DNA of 64,000 bases. Source: Soehngenia longivitae. Its GTDB lineage: Bacteria > Bacillota > Clostridia > Tissierellales > Tissierellaceae. Under the pieces are notes generated by a model. The model had not been told where the DNA came from. It worked only from the letters and a program-made list of their open reading frames with translations, and did not search any database. The first letter of the stretch is position 1. Each line of letters opens with the position of its first letter. Location: assembly GCF_004684055.1 (NCBI RefSeq), contig NZ_SRIB01000001.1:174501-238500 (forward strand), in the 5' to 3' direction. Position numbers and translations under genes: made by a program. This document shows positions 9,286 through 18,677 of the stretch, one piece after another.

Positions 9286-10515
9286 ATGACAATGGAAAAA
9301 GAATCTAAATTTTCACCAGCAGTTACAGCTATCATATTGTTTGGTGTGATAAGCTTACTTGGCGATGCTGTCTACGAGGGAGCAAGAAGTGCTAACAGCC
9401 AATATTTTAATTTACTTAGCGTAAGTGCTACACAAGTTGGACTATTTTTTGGGATTGGGGAATTTATTGGATATGCATTAAGATTAGCTGCAGGAATTTT
9501 TTCGGATAGGACTGGGCGATATTGGTTATTTATTTTTTTAGGCTATGGAATGCTTGTAGTTGTGCCATTAATGGGTTTTACAATGAACTGGAATATATTG
9601 ATCATCTTAATAATGATGGAAAGAATTGGAAAAGCCTTAAGAAGTCCATCAAAAGACACAATAATCTCAGCAGTTGCTCAAAATCAAGTTGGAGTTGGGT
9701 TTGCATTCGGTCTACAAGAGGCATTAGATCAAATAGGTGCTTTAGTGGGGCCTTTGATTTTTACTATTGTATTCTTTATTACAGGAAGAAATGAATTAAC
9801 ACAATACCAATTAGGCTATAAAGCACTAATAATACCATTTGTACTCTTGATGATATTTTTAATTTTTGCATATAAGAAAATAGAAAAAGAAAATTTAATA
9901 AAAGAAGTTCATGTAAAAGAATACAAAGAAGAACAGTTGAAACCTACGTTTTGGATATACACTGCTTTTACCTTTTTTGCAACTTTAGGATTTCTAAATT
10001 TCAGTGTTATAGGATACCACTTAAAAGCTGAGGGAATATTTAGCGACGGTAATATCACCTTACTTTATGCTCTTGCCATGGGAATAGATGCGATTACAGC
10101 TCTTTTATTTGGTAAGATTTATGATAATATGAAATCAAAGACAGGAATAAAGACTTCAGGACTATTGACGTTATTAGTAATACCTTTTTTATCGGTGGTA
10201 TTGCCAATATTTACATTGAGCAATTCAAAGGCATTAGTTATCATTGGAATGATAGTATTTGGCATTATAATGGGGGTACATGAAACTATCATGAGATCAG
10301 CAATAGCAGATATTGTTCCATTCTATAAGAGAGGAACAGGATATGGAGTGTTTAATACAGCATATGGACTAGCTTTATTAGGAGGCTCCTCTTTGATGGG
10401 ATTTCTATATGATAAAGATATGATAGTTACAATCATAACAATAGCTATTTTATTTGAAATGATTGCTCTTTTACTATATTATAAGATGAATAAAATGGTG
10501 AAGATAAATAGTTAG
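9286..10515 (+). CDS. Major facilitator superfamily transporter
   Basis: A 409-aa permease with about twelve hydrophobic segments in two halves, joined by a charged loop near residues 200-220 (YKKIEKENLIKEVHVKEYKEEQLK). The N-terminal half contains the MFS loop AAGIFSDRTGRYWL between helices 2 and 3, which supports the assignment. The ATG at 9286 follows AAGGAAGG. It begins 16 bases after plsY and may be cotranscribed, although no lipid function is implied. The substrate is unknown; the sequence does not place it in a recognised antibiotic or sugar subgroup. Confidence 0.85.
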   Translation: MTMEKESKFSPAVTAIILFGVISLLGDAVYEGARSANSQYFNLLSVSATQVGLFFGIGEFIGYALRLAAGIFSDRTGRYWLFIFLGYGMLVVVPLMGFTMNWNILIILIMMERIGKALRSPSKDTIISAVAQNQVGVGFAFGLQEALDQIGALVGPLIFTIVFFITGRNELTQYQLGYKALIIPFVLLMIFLIFAYKKIEKENLIKEVHVKEYKEEQLKPTFWIYTAFTFFATLGFLNFSVIGYHLKAEGIFSDGNITLLYALAMGIDAITALLFGKIYDNMKSKTGIKTSGLLTLLVIPFLSVVLPIFTLSNSKALVIIGMIVFGIIMGVHETIMRSAIADIVPFYKRGTGYGVFNTAYGLALLGGSSLMGFLYDKDMIVTIITIAILFEMIALLLYYKMNKMVKINS

Positions 10516-10550
10516 GGTAAAATAATTGTTGGAGAAATAAATAATTAGTA

Positions 10551-10579
10551 TTGACAAGTACTAGACAAAGCTGTAATAT
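10551..10579 (+). promoter_or_regulatory. Promoter of the FMN riboswitch-ribU transcript
   Basis: A perfect -35 box TTGACA (10551-10556) and TAATAT (10574-10579) are separated by 17 bases and preceded by TG two bases upstream. Transcription would start about 10586, just before the aptamer. Confidence 0.8.
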
Positions 10580-10590
10580 AATATCAGAGT

Positions 10591-10696
10591 ATCTTCAGGG
10601 CGAGGTGCAATTCCTCACCGGTGGTAAAGCCCACGAGCCGAAAGGTTGATCTGGTGAAATTCCAGGGCCGACAGTATAGTCTGGATGAAAGAAGAT
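10591..10696 (+). ncRNA. FMN riboswitch (RFN element)
   Basis: The stretch carries the conserved RFN blocks in order: CTTCAGGGCGAGGTG, ACCGGTGGTAAAGCCC, ACGAGCCGAAAGG, CTGGTGAAATTCCAG, GGGCCGACAGT, and GTCTGGATGAAAGAAG. The closing stem pairs ATCTTC (10591-10596) with GAAGAT (10691-10696). It lies between a promoter and an intrinsic terminator directly in front of a riboflavin importer gene. FMN binding is therefore expected to stop transcription when flavin is plentiful. Confidence 0.97.
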
Positions 10697-10712
10697 TTTA
10701 TTTGATTTTTGG

Positions 10713-10738
10713 CCCCGAAGATTGCTTCGGGGTTTTTT
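10713..10738 (+). terminator. Riboswitch-controlled terminator before ribU
   Basis: An 8-bp GC-rich stem, CCCCGAAG and CTTCGGGG with loop ATTG, is followed by six T residues. It is the expression platform of the FMN riboswitch. Confidence 0.93.
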
Positions 10739-10773
10739 ATTCCCGAAGTAATTTATAACTATGGAGGGATAAT

Positions 10774-11382
10774 ATGTACACTTTAAGCAAAGACATGTGG
10801 AAGACAAAGACATTATCAAAATTGGCTGTATTAGGGGTAATAGCATTTGCGCTGATGCTTTTTGAATTTCCTCTAGTGTGGCTAGCACCACCATTTTTAA
10901 AATTAGACATTTCCGATTTACCTGCACTGATTGGTTCATTTGCACTCGGGCCTATGGCTGGTGTTATAATTCAATTTCTAAAAAATTTACTTTTTATGGT
11001 AATAAGAGGAACGTCTTCAGCTGGAGTTGGAGAATTAGCTAATTTTTTAGTTGGGAGTGTATTTGTATACACAGCAGGTGCAATCTATTTTAAGAAAAAG
11101 ACTATGAATAGGGCAGTAGTTGGTCTTATTGTGGGCACAATCTTAATGACTGTAGTAATTACATTGGCAAATTATTTCTTTATATTCCCAATGTATGCAA
11201 AATTGTTTGGTCTATCGATAGAAAACCTTGTTGAAATGGGTACTTCAATTAACGCAAACATCGTCGACTTAAAGACTATGATGATTTATGCAATAGTTCC
11301 ATTTAATTTATTAAAAGGTATTCTTGAGAGTGCCATAACAATTCTGGTATATAAAAGAGTATCCCCAATACTTCATAAATAA
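10774..11382 (+). CDS. ribU: Riboflavin ECF-transporter substrate-binding component
   Basis: RibU is the membrane S-component that binds riboflavin and works with an energy-coupling (EcfAAT) module encoded elsewhere. The 202-aa protein has six hydrophobic segments and the typical FPLVWLAPPFLKLDISDLPALIGSFALGP region near residues 30-60, with RGTSSAGVGELANF in the following loop. The start follows GGAGGGA. The FMN riboswitch immediately upstream independently supports riboflavin as the substrate. Confidence 0.96.
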   Translation: MYTLSKDMWKTKTLSKLAVLGVIAFALMLFEFPLVWLAPPFLKLDISDLPALIGSFALGPMAGVIIQFLKNLLFMVIRGTSSAGVGELANFLVGSVFVYTAGAIYFKKKTMNRAVVGLIVGTILMTVVITLANYFFIFPMYAKLFGLSIENLVEMGTSINANIVDLKTMMIYAIVPFNLLKGILESAITILVYKRVSPILHK

Positions 11383-11387
11383 TGATA

Positions 11388-11415
11388 AAAATCAGTGCTT
11401 AAAGCACTGATTTTT
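11388..11415 (+). terminator. Terminator after ribU
   Basis: A stem of AAATCAGTGCTT and AAGCACTGATTT with a one-base gap is followed by a T run. It forms a clear rho-independent terminator isolating ribU from tsaE. Confidence 0.9.
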
Positions 11416-11487
11416 TTAAACTAGTTTGAAGAAGTATAGATATTTTGCTATAATGAGTTGATAATATTTTATTGGAGATATGATAAA

Positions 11488-11940
11488 ATGATAATTGAGA
11501 TTAAAAATTTAGAAGAATTAGAAAAGCTCGGAATAAAGCTTGGTTCCTTACTTGAAAAAAAAGATGTAATATGTCTTAATGGTGATTTAGGAGCAGGGAA
11601 AACCACTTTTACTCAAGCCATTGGAAAAGGACTTGAAGTTATAGAATATATCACAAGTCCTACTTTTACTATAATAAATGAATATGAAGGGAGATTGCCT
11701 TTATATCACTTTGACATATACAGACTTGGTGATGAAGAAGAATTAGATTTGTTAGGTGCACAAGATTACTTTTATTCAGATGGTGTATGCGTAATAGAAT
11801 GGGCAAATAATGTTGAAAACATATTGCCTAAAGAAAGATTAGACATATGGATTAAGATAATTGATGAAAACAGGCGACAATTTAAATTTATTCCACATGG
11901 TGATAGATATGTAAAATTAGTGGAGGAGCTGTTAAAATGA
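11488..11940 (+). CDS. tsaE: tRNA t6A biosynthesis ATPase TsaE
   Basis: ATPase of the complex that makes threonylcarbamoyl-adenosine at position 37 of ANN-decoding tRNAs. The protein is about 150 aa from the ATG at 11488, with GGAGAT upstream; an earlier in-frame ATG at 11458 lacks a site. Visible are Walker A GDLGAGKTTFTQ (about residues 33-44), the SPTFTIINEY switch segment and HFDIYRL. The stop overlaps the tsaB start by four bases (ATGA), and all three Tsa partners plus rimI form one operon, the same order as in Bacillus. Confidence 0.96.
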   Translation: MIIEIKNLEELEKLGIKLGSLLEKKDVICLNGDLGAGKTTFTQAIGKGLEVIEYITSPTFTIINEYEGRLPLYHFDIYRLGDEEELDLLGAQDYFYSDGVCVIEWANNVENILPKERLDIWIKIIDENRRQFKFIPHGDRYVKLVEELLK

Positions 11941-12632
11941 AAATATTGGGAATGGACACATCAACACTCATGACAACTGTGGCCATAACAGATGATCAAA
12001 AACTTTTAGGAGAATATTCTCTATCAGTAGATATGAGCCATTCTGAAATGTTAGTTCCGATGATAAAGAGCACATTAGATGGTTTGAAAATAGATATTGA
12101 TGATATTGACCTTTTTACTATCTCTATAGGGCCAGGTTCCTTTACAGGTTTGAGAATAGCGCTATCAACAGCAAAGGGATTTGCAATAGCTAAAAACAAA
12201 CCAATCATCGGAGTTTCAACATTAGAGGCTTTGGCATATAATATATGTTCTGAATCATATATTGTACCAATGATTGATGCAAGGAGAGAAAGAGTTTTTT
12301 CAGGCATATATAAATGGAATGGAAACATCCTTAAAGTTGTAAAACAAGATGATGCATTAGATATTGCTGAGTACTTCAATTATTTAAATGAAAATTATGA
12401 TAAACTCTTTTTGAATGGAAATGGAAGTATTGCATATAGAGATTTAATAGAAGAAATTCTCGGAGATAAGGCTATTTTTGCTCCATTTAATCTCAATAGC
12501 ATCAGAGCAAGTAGCATTTGTGAGATAGCTTATGAAAGATTTAAAAATGGATTAATTGATGATGTTGATAATTTGAAACCAGTTTATTTAAGAGAATCTC
12601 AAGCAGAAAGACAATTTTCAAAGGGAGAATAA
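11937..12632 (+). CDS. tsaB: tRNA t6A biosynthesis protein TsaB
   Basis: Scaffold and partner of TsaD in the t6A-forming complex. The 231-aa ASKHA-fold protein starts with MKILGMDTSTLMTTVAI and contains the SIGPGSFTGLRIALSTAKG signature of TsaB/YeaZ (about residues 65-85), lacking the TsaD metal histidines as expected. It overlaps tsaE by four bases and precedes rimI by one base, so expression is coupled. Confidence 0.95.
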   Translation: MKILGMDTSTLMTTVAITDDQKLLGEYSLSVDMSHSEMLVPMIKSTLDGLKIDIDDIDLFTISIGPGSFTGLRIALSTAKGFAIAKNKPIIGVSTLEALAYNICSESYIVPMIDARRERVFSGIYKWNGNILKVVKQDDALDIAEYFNYLNENYDKLFLNGNGSIAYRDLIEEILGDKAIFAPFNLNSIRASSICEIAYERFKNGLIDDVDNLKPVYLRESQAERQFSKGE

Positions 12633-12633
12633 C

Positions 12634-13077
12634 ATGAGAGTGACAATAAGACAAATGGAATCAAAAGACATAAATGAAGTTTATGAAATTGAGAAAGAAT
12701 CTTTTTCTATACCATGGAGCTATGAAGCACTAAAAAAAGAAGTTGAGGAAAATTTGTTAGCTCTATATATTGTTGCAGAGATAGATGAAAAAGTTGTTGG
12801 GTATTTAGGCATGTGGAAGATAATGGATGAAGCGCATATTACAAATATAGCCGTAAAGAAAGATTATAGAGGGCAAGGAATAGGCGATTATTTAATGATG
12901 GCTATCATAGATTATTGTGAAAAACACAATATACCAAATATTACTTTGGAAGTACGAAAATCTAATCAAGTGGCCATAAACTTATATGAGAAACATGGAT
13001 TTGTTGAATGTGGCATTAGACCAAAATACTATACAGATGAAAATGAAGATGCATTAATCATGTGGAGAAGGAAATAA
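12634..13077 (+). CDS. rimI: Ribosomal protein alanine N-acetyltransferase RimI
   Basis: GNAT-family enzyme that acetylates the N-terminus of ribosomal protein S18 or other proteins. The 147-aa sequence carries the acetyl-CoA pyrophosphate loop VKKDYRGQGIGDYLM (about residues 74-88), the LEVRKSNQVAINLYEKHGF segment and a C-terminal tyrosine pair. It is inserted between tsaB and tsaD, a common arrangement in Firmicutes. The exact target protein is not readable from the sequence. Confidence 0.92.
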   Translation: MRVTIRQMESKDINEVYEIEKESFSIPWSYEALKKEVEENLLALYIVAEIDEKVVGYLGMWKIMDEAHITNIAVKKDYRGQGIGDYLMMAIIDYCEKHNIPNITLEVRKSNQVAINLYEKHGFVECGIRPKYYTDENEDALIMWRRK

Positions 13078-13087
13078 GAGGTGAAAT

Positions 13088-14089
13088 ATGAAGACATTGG
13101 CAATAGAAACATCTTGCGATGAAACATCGATAGCAGTCATAGAAGATGGCAGGAAAATACTTTCAAATATAATATCTACTCAAATAGAAACGCATAAAAA
13201 ATTTGGTGGGGTTGTACCAGAGATAGCTTCGCGAATGCACGTGGAAGTTATTAGTCAAATATTAAAAAATGCATTAGAAGATGCAAATATTGGTTTAAAT
13301 GATATAGATTTTATATCTGTAACAGAAGGGCCTGGTTTAGTAGGGGCACTATTAGTTGGTATGTCTTTTGCAAAAGCTCTATCTTATAGCCTAGATATAC
13401 CATTAATAGGTGTAAATCATATAAAGGGGCATATATGTGCAAATTATATATCTCATAAAAATTTAGAGCCGCCATTTATAGCTTTAGTAATATCTGGAGG
13501 ACATACGTATCTAGTTGATGTGACAGGATATGATGAATATAAAGTAATTGGTAGGACAAGAGATGATGCAGTAGGGGAAGCGTTCGACAAAGTAGCTCGA
13601 GCGTTGGGATTGCCATATCCAGGTGGGCCTATGATAGACAAACTTTCAAAAGTGGGAAATCCAGAAGCGATTAATTTTCCTAGAGTATATTTGGAAGTGA
13701 ATAGTTATGATTTTAGTTTTAGCGGACTTAAAACAGCTATCTTAAACTATTTAAACCAAATGAAACAAAAAAATGAAACAATTACCATTGAAGATGTAGC
13801 AGCTAGTTTTCAAATGGCAGTAATTGATGTGTTGAGTGAGAAAACATTCAGATTGTTAAATGAAACTAAGAGAAATAAATTAGCTATAGCAGGTGGAGTT
13901 GCAGCCAATAGTGGTATTAGGGATATATTTACTAAGAAAGCTTTAGAAAAAGGGATTGAACTATTCATTCCAGATATGAATCTTTGCACTGACAATGCTG
14001 CGATGATAGGATCAGCTGGGTATTATAGTTATATTTCTGGGAAGAAATCTACACTAGGCTTAAAAGTAGATGCCAACTTAAGTCTGTAA
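13088..14089 (+). CDS. tsaD: tRNA N6-adenosine threonylcarbamoyltransferase TsaD
   Basis: Catalytic subunit transferring threonylcarbamoyl to A37 of tRNA. The 333-aa protein has the start MKTLAIETSCDETSIAV, the metal ligands His111 and His115 in NHIKGHI, the VISGGHTYLV phosphate loop and the C-terminal segment with CTDNAAMIG. The length is normal and the start follows AGAGGTGA. It is the last gene of the tsaE-tsaB-rimI-tsaD operon. Its stop codon forms part of an inverted repeat shared with the convergent ABC-F gene. Confidence 0.97.
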   Translation: MKTLAIETSCDETSIAVIEDGRKILSNIISTQIETHKKFGGVVPEIASRMHVEVISQILKNALEDANIGLNDIDFISVTEGPGLVGALLVGMSFAKALSYSLDIPLIGVNHIKGHICANYISHKNLEPPFIALVISGGHTYLVDVTGYDEYKVIGRTRDDAVGEAFDKVARALGLPYPGGPMIDKLSKVGNPEAINFPRVYLEVNSYDFSFSGLKTAILNYLNQMKQKNETITIEDVAASFQMAVIDVLSEKTFRLLNETKRNKLAIAGGVAANSGIRDIFTKKALEKGIELFIPDMNLCTDNAAMIGSAGYYSYISGKKSTLGLKVDANLSL

Positions 14090-14110
14090 AGGATGGATTG
14101 CCATCCTTTA
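14087..14110. terminator. Shared inverted repeat between tsaD and the ABC-F gene
   Basis: Perfect 10-base arms TAAAGGATGG and CCATCCTTTA with loop ATTG. The left arm contains the tsaD stop and the right arm contains the stop of the convergent gene. It is a likely bidirectional terminator, although T-tracts are short. Confidence 0.6.
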
Positions 14111-16009
14111 AGACAAATCCACCCATTTATCATATAGTTCATTTAATTTTTTCTCTACATCATCACGTTTTTTTGATATTTCCAAAGCTCTTTCATGATC
14201 TTCATATGTCTTAGAATCAGCTAATATACTATCAATATCATTTAAAGTTTGTTCCAATTCAAGTATTGATTTTTCTAAAAATTTTTGCTTTTCTATTTGC
14301 TCTTTTTCCTTTTGGATTAATTCTTTTTCTTTCTTTTTCTCTAATTTTATTTGGGTTTTAGTTTTTTCTTCTTCGGCTGGTTCTTCTTCATTTAATTCCT
14401 TTTTCTTCTCTAGATAATAATCGTAATTTCCAAGATATTCAAAGATACCATCCTGTGTTAATTCATATATCTTAGTGGCAATTTGATTTAAGAAATACCT
14501 GTCATGGGATATGACAAACACAGTTCCTGAATACATATTCAAAGCATCTTCTAGGACTTCTTTTGAATCTATATCCAAATGATTGGTAGGTTCATCCATC
14601 AACAAAAAATTAGCGTTTGAAAGCATGAGTTTAAGCAGCGATAATCTAGCTTTTTCTCCACCACTTAGATTAGATACTTCCTTAAATAAATCATCACCAA
14701 TAAAGAGGAATCTGCTTAAGTAAGATCTAACTTGATAATGAGTCAAGTATGGATAAGTATCCCAAATTTCATCAATTACTGTTTTCTCATCTGAAAGATG
14801 AGCCATCTCTTGATCAAAATATCCTGTGATTACATTTTTACCTAAGATGATTTCACCATCGTCAAATGGCATTTTACCTAATAAAATTTTAAAAAGCGTG
14901 GTTTTTCCGATTCCATTAGGACCTATTAAGCCTACTTTTTCTCCTCTGTATATGCTTAGAGAAATATCTTTAAAGAGAATTTCATCGTCAAAACTTTTAG
15001 ATATTTTTTCTGCTAATAAAACATCTCTACCAGATATAACACTTGGCTCGAAAGCGAGAGATAGCTTTTTATTGGTATCGCTTTTTTCTATGACTTTCAT
15101 CTTTTCAAGCATTTTTTGTCTACTTCTAGCTTGCTTAATGTACCTTTCATTACCATATTGCATATATCTTTCAATGATTTCTTGCTGCCTTTTAATTTCT
15201 TTTTGCTGATTCTCATATTGTTTTTTTAAAATTTCAATATCTTTTTTCCTTTGTTCCATAAATTTTGTGTAGTTTGTATTGTATATATATATATTTCTGT
15301 TTTCTAGATAGAAAACTCTATTTACTACTTTATCTAAGAAATATCTGTCATGAGAAATTAACAACAAAGCTTTATCATAATCTTTTATAAAGGTCTCTAA
15401 CCATTCAATAGACTCAATATCCAAATGGTTAGTAGGTTCATCTAATAAAAGGATATCAGGCTTTTCTAATAACAATTTTGCTAAAGCAACTCTTGATTTT
15501 TGGCCACCGCTTAATATACTGACACTCTTATCTAAATCTTCATCTGTAAAACCTAAACCCTTTAATACACCCTTAATTTCTGATTTAAAACCATATCCAT
15601 TTCTGCGGTTAAATTCTTCTAGAAGAGTTCCGTATTCTTTTAAATTAGATTCATATGACTCATCACCTGCATTGCTCTTTTCAGAAATTAATTCTGCTAA
15701 GGAATGTATTCTTTCCTCCATTTTAATTAAATCTTCAAAAACAGTTAAGCACTCCTCATACACAGTAAAATTAGAATCAACTTTAGTATGTTGCTTAAGG
15801 TAGCCTATTTTCATTGTGGATTTGATGAATATTTCCCCACTGTCAGGTTCTACATTCCCTGAAATAATTTCAAAAAGTGTAGTTTTACCTGCTCCATTTA
15901 AACCAAGTAGTCCTATCTTATCTTTTTCTTCAACAAAAAAAGATATATTTTCAAGTATTTTTTTATCTACATATGATTTTGTTATATTTGATGCTGAAAG
16001 TACTAGCAC
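14108..16009 (-). CDS. ABC-F family ATPase (YdiF-like)
   Basis: Soluble tandem-ATPase protein of the ABC-F family, whose members act on ribosomes as translation factors or in antibiotic protection. The 633-aa protein has two nucleotide-binding domains. Domain 1 has GLNGAGKTTLFE near residue 35, SGGQKSRVALAKLL and LLDEPTNHLD. A long basic linker (KKQYENQQKEIKRQQEI...) follows. Domain 2 has GPNGIGKTTLFK, SGGEKARLSLLKL and LMDEPTNHLD. A charged C-terminal coiled coil from about residue 535 completes it. There are no membrane segments. The GTG start has GGAGGG upstream. Its place after tsaE-B-rimI-D matches Bacillus ydiF, favouring a housekeeping role over resistance. Confidence 0.9.
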   Translation of the reverse strand: MLVLSASNITKSYVDKKILENISFFVEEKDKIGLLGLNGAGKTTLFEIISGNVEPDSGEIFIKSTMKIGYLKQHTKVDSNFTVYEECLTVFEDLIKMEERIHSLAELISEKSNAGDESYESNLKEYGTLLEEFNRRNGYGFKSEIKGVLKGLGFTDEDLDKSVSILSGGQKSRVALAKLLLEKPDILLLDEPTNHLDIESIEWLETFIKDYDKALLLISHDRYFLDKVVNRVFYLENRNIYIYNTNYTKFMEQRKKDIEILKKQYENQQKEIKRQQEIIERYMQYGNERYIKQARSRQKMLEKMKVIEKSDTNKKLSLAFEPSVISGRDVLLAEKISKSFDDEILFKDISLSIYRGEKVGLIGPNGIGKTTLFKILLGKMPFDDGEIILGKNVITGYFDQEMAHLSDEKTVIDEIWDTYPYLTHYQVRSYLSRFLFIGDDLFKEVSNLSGGEKARLSLLKLMLSNANFLLMDEPTNHLDIDSKEVLEDALNMYSGTVFVISHDRYFLNQIATKIYELTQDGIFEYLGNYDYYLEKKKELNEEEPAEEEKTKTQIKLEKKKEKELIQKEKEQIEKQKFLEKSILELEQTLNDIDSILADSKTYEDHERALEISKKRDDVEKKLNELYDKWVDLS

Positions 16010-16133
16010 ATTTATCCCTCCGACTAGTATATTTTAACATAATAAAGGACTATTATAAATAGAAAAAGATTTATCAGAATTAATTGAAATATGATTAGTT
16101 TATTGTGATATCATTATATAAGGAGGAATGATT

Positions 16134-17834
16134 ATGATTGTCTTTATTATTAGAAATCTATTAAGTTGTGTAGGTATAATAATGCTCTTATCATATCTTA
16201 TGACAAGAAATGGGTATTTTAGAGATGTTATTACTAAAAAAGAGACAACGTTAAAGGAAAAAATATTATTATCCATAGTTTTTTCTCTTTATGGGATAAT
16301 TGGAACTTATACAGGGATACCAATAAACGGTGCAATTGCAAATTCAAGAGTTATAGGTGTGTTTGTTGGTGGATTACTTGGGGGCCCATTTGTAGGAGCG
16401 ATGTCGGGTTTTATTGCGGGATTACATAGGTTTTTAATTGATCCTTTTGGATTTACTTCTTTCGCATGTGCGATTTCCACTTTATGTGAGGGAATATTGG
16501 CAGGAAGTTTGAAGAAAAAATTTGACAAAAGTAACCATAAGATCGCTTTTACTTTATTCTATGGAATGTTAGCTGAGATCATGCAAATGCTAATTATATT
16601 AATTTTTTCAAAACCATTTTTATCTGCTTTTGAATTGGTTAAATTAATATCTATACCAATGATTATAACAAATGGAATAGGAATTAGTTTTTCTATATCA
16701 TTGATTCATAGCTCCATTGCAGAGATAGATTCCAGAGAAGCTTATCAAGCACACTTAGCTTTAAAGATTGCAGATAGAACTTTTCCTTATATTAGAAAGG
16801 GCTTAAACCCAGAGAATGCTAAAAGAGTGGCTGATATTATTTTGGAAATGACAGATTTTGACGCAATTGCAATAACTGACGATAAAAGAATACTTGCACA
16901 TGTTGGTGTTGGTGAAGAGCATCATAAAGATGGTAGTGAAATAATGACTGAGCTAACGAAAAGCACAATTAGAAAGGCTGAATCGCAAATAGCCCAAACA
17001 AAAAATGAAATAAACTGTACAAACAATAATTGTAAATTAAAAGCGGCTATTGTTGTACCTCTTAAATTTGATGACAAAGTTAAAGGAACATTAAAATTAT
17101 ATAAGGCAACGAATCATTCAATTACAAAATCAGAAGAGGCATTAGCTAATGGGCTGGGAAGATTATTTTCAACTCAAATTGAATTGAGTAAGTTGGATTA
17201 TCAAGCCGAACTCTTGACAAAATCGGAGTTAAAAGCATTGCAAGCTCAGATTAACCCACATTTTTTATTTAATACAATAAATACGGTCGCATCATTGACA
17301 AGATCATCTCCAAACAAAGCAAGGGAATTGTTGTTACATCTAAGCAACTATTTTAGAAACAGTCTCAATGATCCTTCTGATGAAATAGATATATATAAAG
17401 AAATTGAAGCATTGAAATCCTATCTAGAAATAGAAAAAGCAAGATTTGGTGAAAAACTAAAAATAGTTTTCAATATTCCAGAAGGTATAAATTGTAAATT
17501 ACCTCCGTTGATAATTCAGCCAATAGTTGAAAATGCAGTAAAACATGGAATATTTGAAAAGGCTGAAGGTGGAGAAATAATATTAGATGTGAAAAACGAT
17601 ATTTTAGAGACAATAATTATTATATCTGACAATGGAATGGGAATGAGTAAGAGTAAATTAGAGAAAATCTTAATAGAGGACAATAAAAACTGCATTGGAT
17701 TAAGAAATGTAAATGAACGCTTAAAAGCGAAATATGGACAGGAATATGAATTGAAGATAAGAAGCGAAGAGAATGTTGGCACAACTGTATTGATAAGAAT
17801 ACCTCACGAAAGCAAGGTGATATACAATGATTAA
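16134..17834 (+). CDS. LytS-type sensor histidine kinase
   Basis: Membrane sensor kinase, 566 aa from the ATG at 16134; AGGAGG lies 7 bases upstream and would overlap the alternative ATG at 16128. Residues 1-190 form the multi-helix 5TM-LYT sensor, with YGIIGTYTGIPINGAIANSR typical of LytS. A GAF-like domain occupies about 210-350 (MTDFDAIAITDDKRILAHVG). The histidine box KALQAQINPHFLFNTIN carries His376, followed by an ATPase domain with VENAVKHGIF and DNGMGM. Its frame overlaps the response-regulator gene by 8 bases. Characterised relatives next to CstA-type carriers (BtsS in E. coli) or pyruvate facilitators (Bacillus LytS) sense extracellular pyruvate; that ligand is inferred here. Confidence 0.92.
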   Translation: MIVFIIRNLLSCVGIIMLLSYLMTRNGYFRDVITKKETTLKEKILLSIVFSLYGIIGTYTGIPINGAIANSRVIGVFVGGLLGGPFVGAMSGFIAGLHRFLIDPFGFTSFACAISTLCEGILAGSLKKKFDKSNHKIAFTLFYGMLAEIMQMLIILIFSKPFLSAFELVKLISIPMIITNGIGISFSISLIHSSIAEIDSREAYQAHLALKIADRTFPYIRKGLNPENAKRVADIILEMTDFDAIAITDDKRILAHVGVGEEHHKDGSEIMTELTKSTIRKAESQIAQTKNEINCTNNNCKLKAAIVVPLKFDDKVKGTLKLYKATNHSITKSEEALANGLGRLFSTQIELSKLDYQAELLTKSELKALQAQINPHFLFNTINTVASLTRSSPNKARELLLHLSNYFRNSLNDPSDEIDIYKEIEALKSYLEIEKARFGEKLKIVFNIPEGINCKLPPLIIQPIVENAVKHGIFEKAEGGEIILDVKNDILETIIIISDNGMGMSKSKLEKILIEDNKNCIGLRNVNERLKAKYGQEYELKIRSEENVGTTVLIRIPHESKVIYND

Positions 17835-18570
17835 TGTATTAATTGCTGATGATGAGTTTCATGCAAGAGAAGAAGTTAAATATTTATTGCGTAAATATGA
17901 TGATTTTACTGTTATTGGAGAAGCAAATCACGGCATGGAAGTTTTGAAATTAAATCATAGTTTAAAACCTGATGTCATATTCTTAGACATAAAGATGCCA
18001 ATTTTAGATGGAATTGAGGTTGCTAAGATAATTAATGATCTTAAATATAAGCCAGAACTTATATTTTTAACAGCTTTTGATGAATATGCCATTGATTCCT
18101 ATGAGTTTGACGCGATTGATTATCTATTAAAACCAATCTCAGAAGAAAGGTTTGAAAAGGGCATTCAGAAATTAAGAACGAAATTTGCAAATGATATAAA
18201 TAAACTTAAAGGAATAGAAATTAAGAATGATAAAGAAAATAGAGTAATCAGTTCTTATAAAAACGGGGTAATAATACCAATCAGATATACAGAAATTTTA
18301 TATGCTACTATTTATGACAGAGAAACTGTATTGGTTACAAAAAATGATGAATATAAAATAAATTTAACGCTAGGACAACTTTATCAATTATTAAAAGATC
18401 ATAATTTTTTTAGAACTCATAAATCATATATTGTTAATTTAGATTATATAAAGAGTATAGAGCCATGGTTTAATTCGACATATAACGTGTCAATTGAATA
18501 CAGCAATATAAAGATTCCGGTGAGTAGAAATTACGTTAAGGAATTTAGAGATCGAATGAATATCAACTAG
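17827..18570 (+). CDS. LytTR-family response regulator
   Basis: Partner of the LytS-type kinase. The receiver domain spans residues 1-120, with the acidic pair near the N-terminus (IADDE), phospho-acceptor Asp54 in FLDIKMP, and the KP switch in LLKPISEE. A LytTR DNA-binding domain spans about 145-245 (VISSYKNGVIIPIRY...FFRTHKSYIVNLDYI). The 247-aa length is typical. Such regulators bind pairs of direct repeats about two helical turns apart. The most likely target is the promoter in front of the downstream small gene and cstA. Confidence 0.94.
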   Translation: MINVLIADDEFHAREEVKYLLRKYDDFTVIGEANHGMEVLKLNHSLKPDVIFLDIKMPILDGIEVAKIINDLKYKPELIFLTAFDEYAIDSYEFDAIDYLLKPISEERFEKGIQKLRTKFANDINKLKGIEIKNDKENRVISSYKNGVIIPIRYTEILYATIYDRETVLVTKNDEYKINLTLGQLYQLLKDHNFFRTHKSYIVNLDYIKSIEPWFNSTYNVSIEYSNIKIPVSRNYVKEFRDRMNIN

Positions 18571-18594
18571 GTGCATTTTACTAGTTGATATTTT
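18559..18594 (+). terminator. Hairpin overlapping the end of the response-regulator gene
   Basis: Arms AATATCAACTAG and CTAGTTGATATT, with a 10-base loop, are followed by TTC. The left arm contains the stop codon. It probably terminates the two-component transcript before the cstA unit. Confidence 0.7.
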
Positions 18595-18677
18595 CATTTA
18601 AAGTACATAATTTTGCATTTTATACTGAAAATATGACTATAACGAAGTAATTTGATATAGTTAAAATAGGTGATTAT

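Noticed and set aside
9522-9794. Alternative plus-strand frame inside the MFS gene
   Set aside because: Out of frame with a clear transporter gene; translation shows no motif and an unusual cysteine and tryptophan content.
10595-10945. Minus-strand open frame across the FMN riboswitch and ribU start
   Set aside because: It lies on the antisense of a structured RNA and a well-supported gene; low-complexity translation and no start site.
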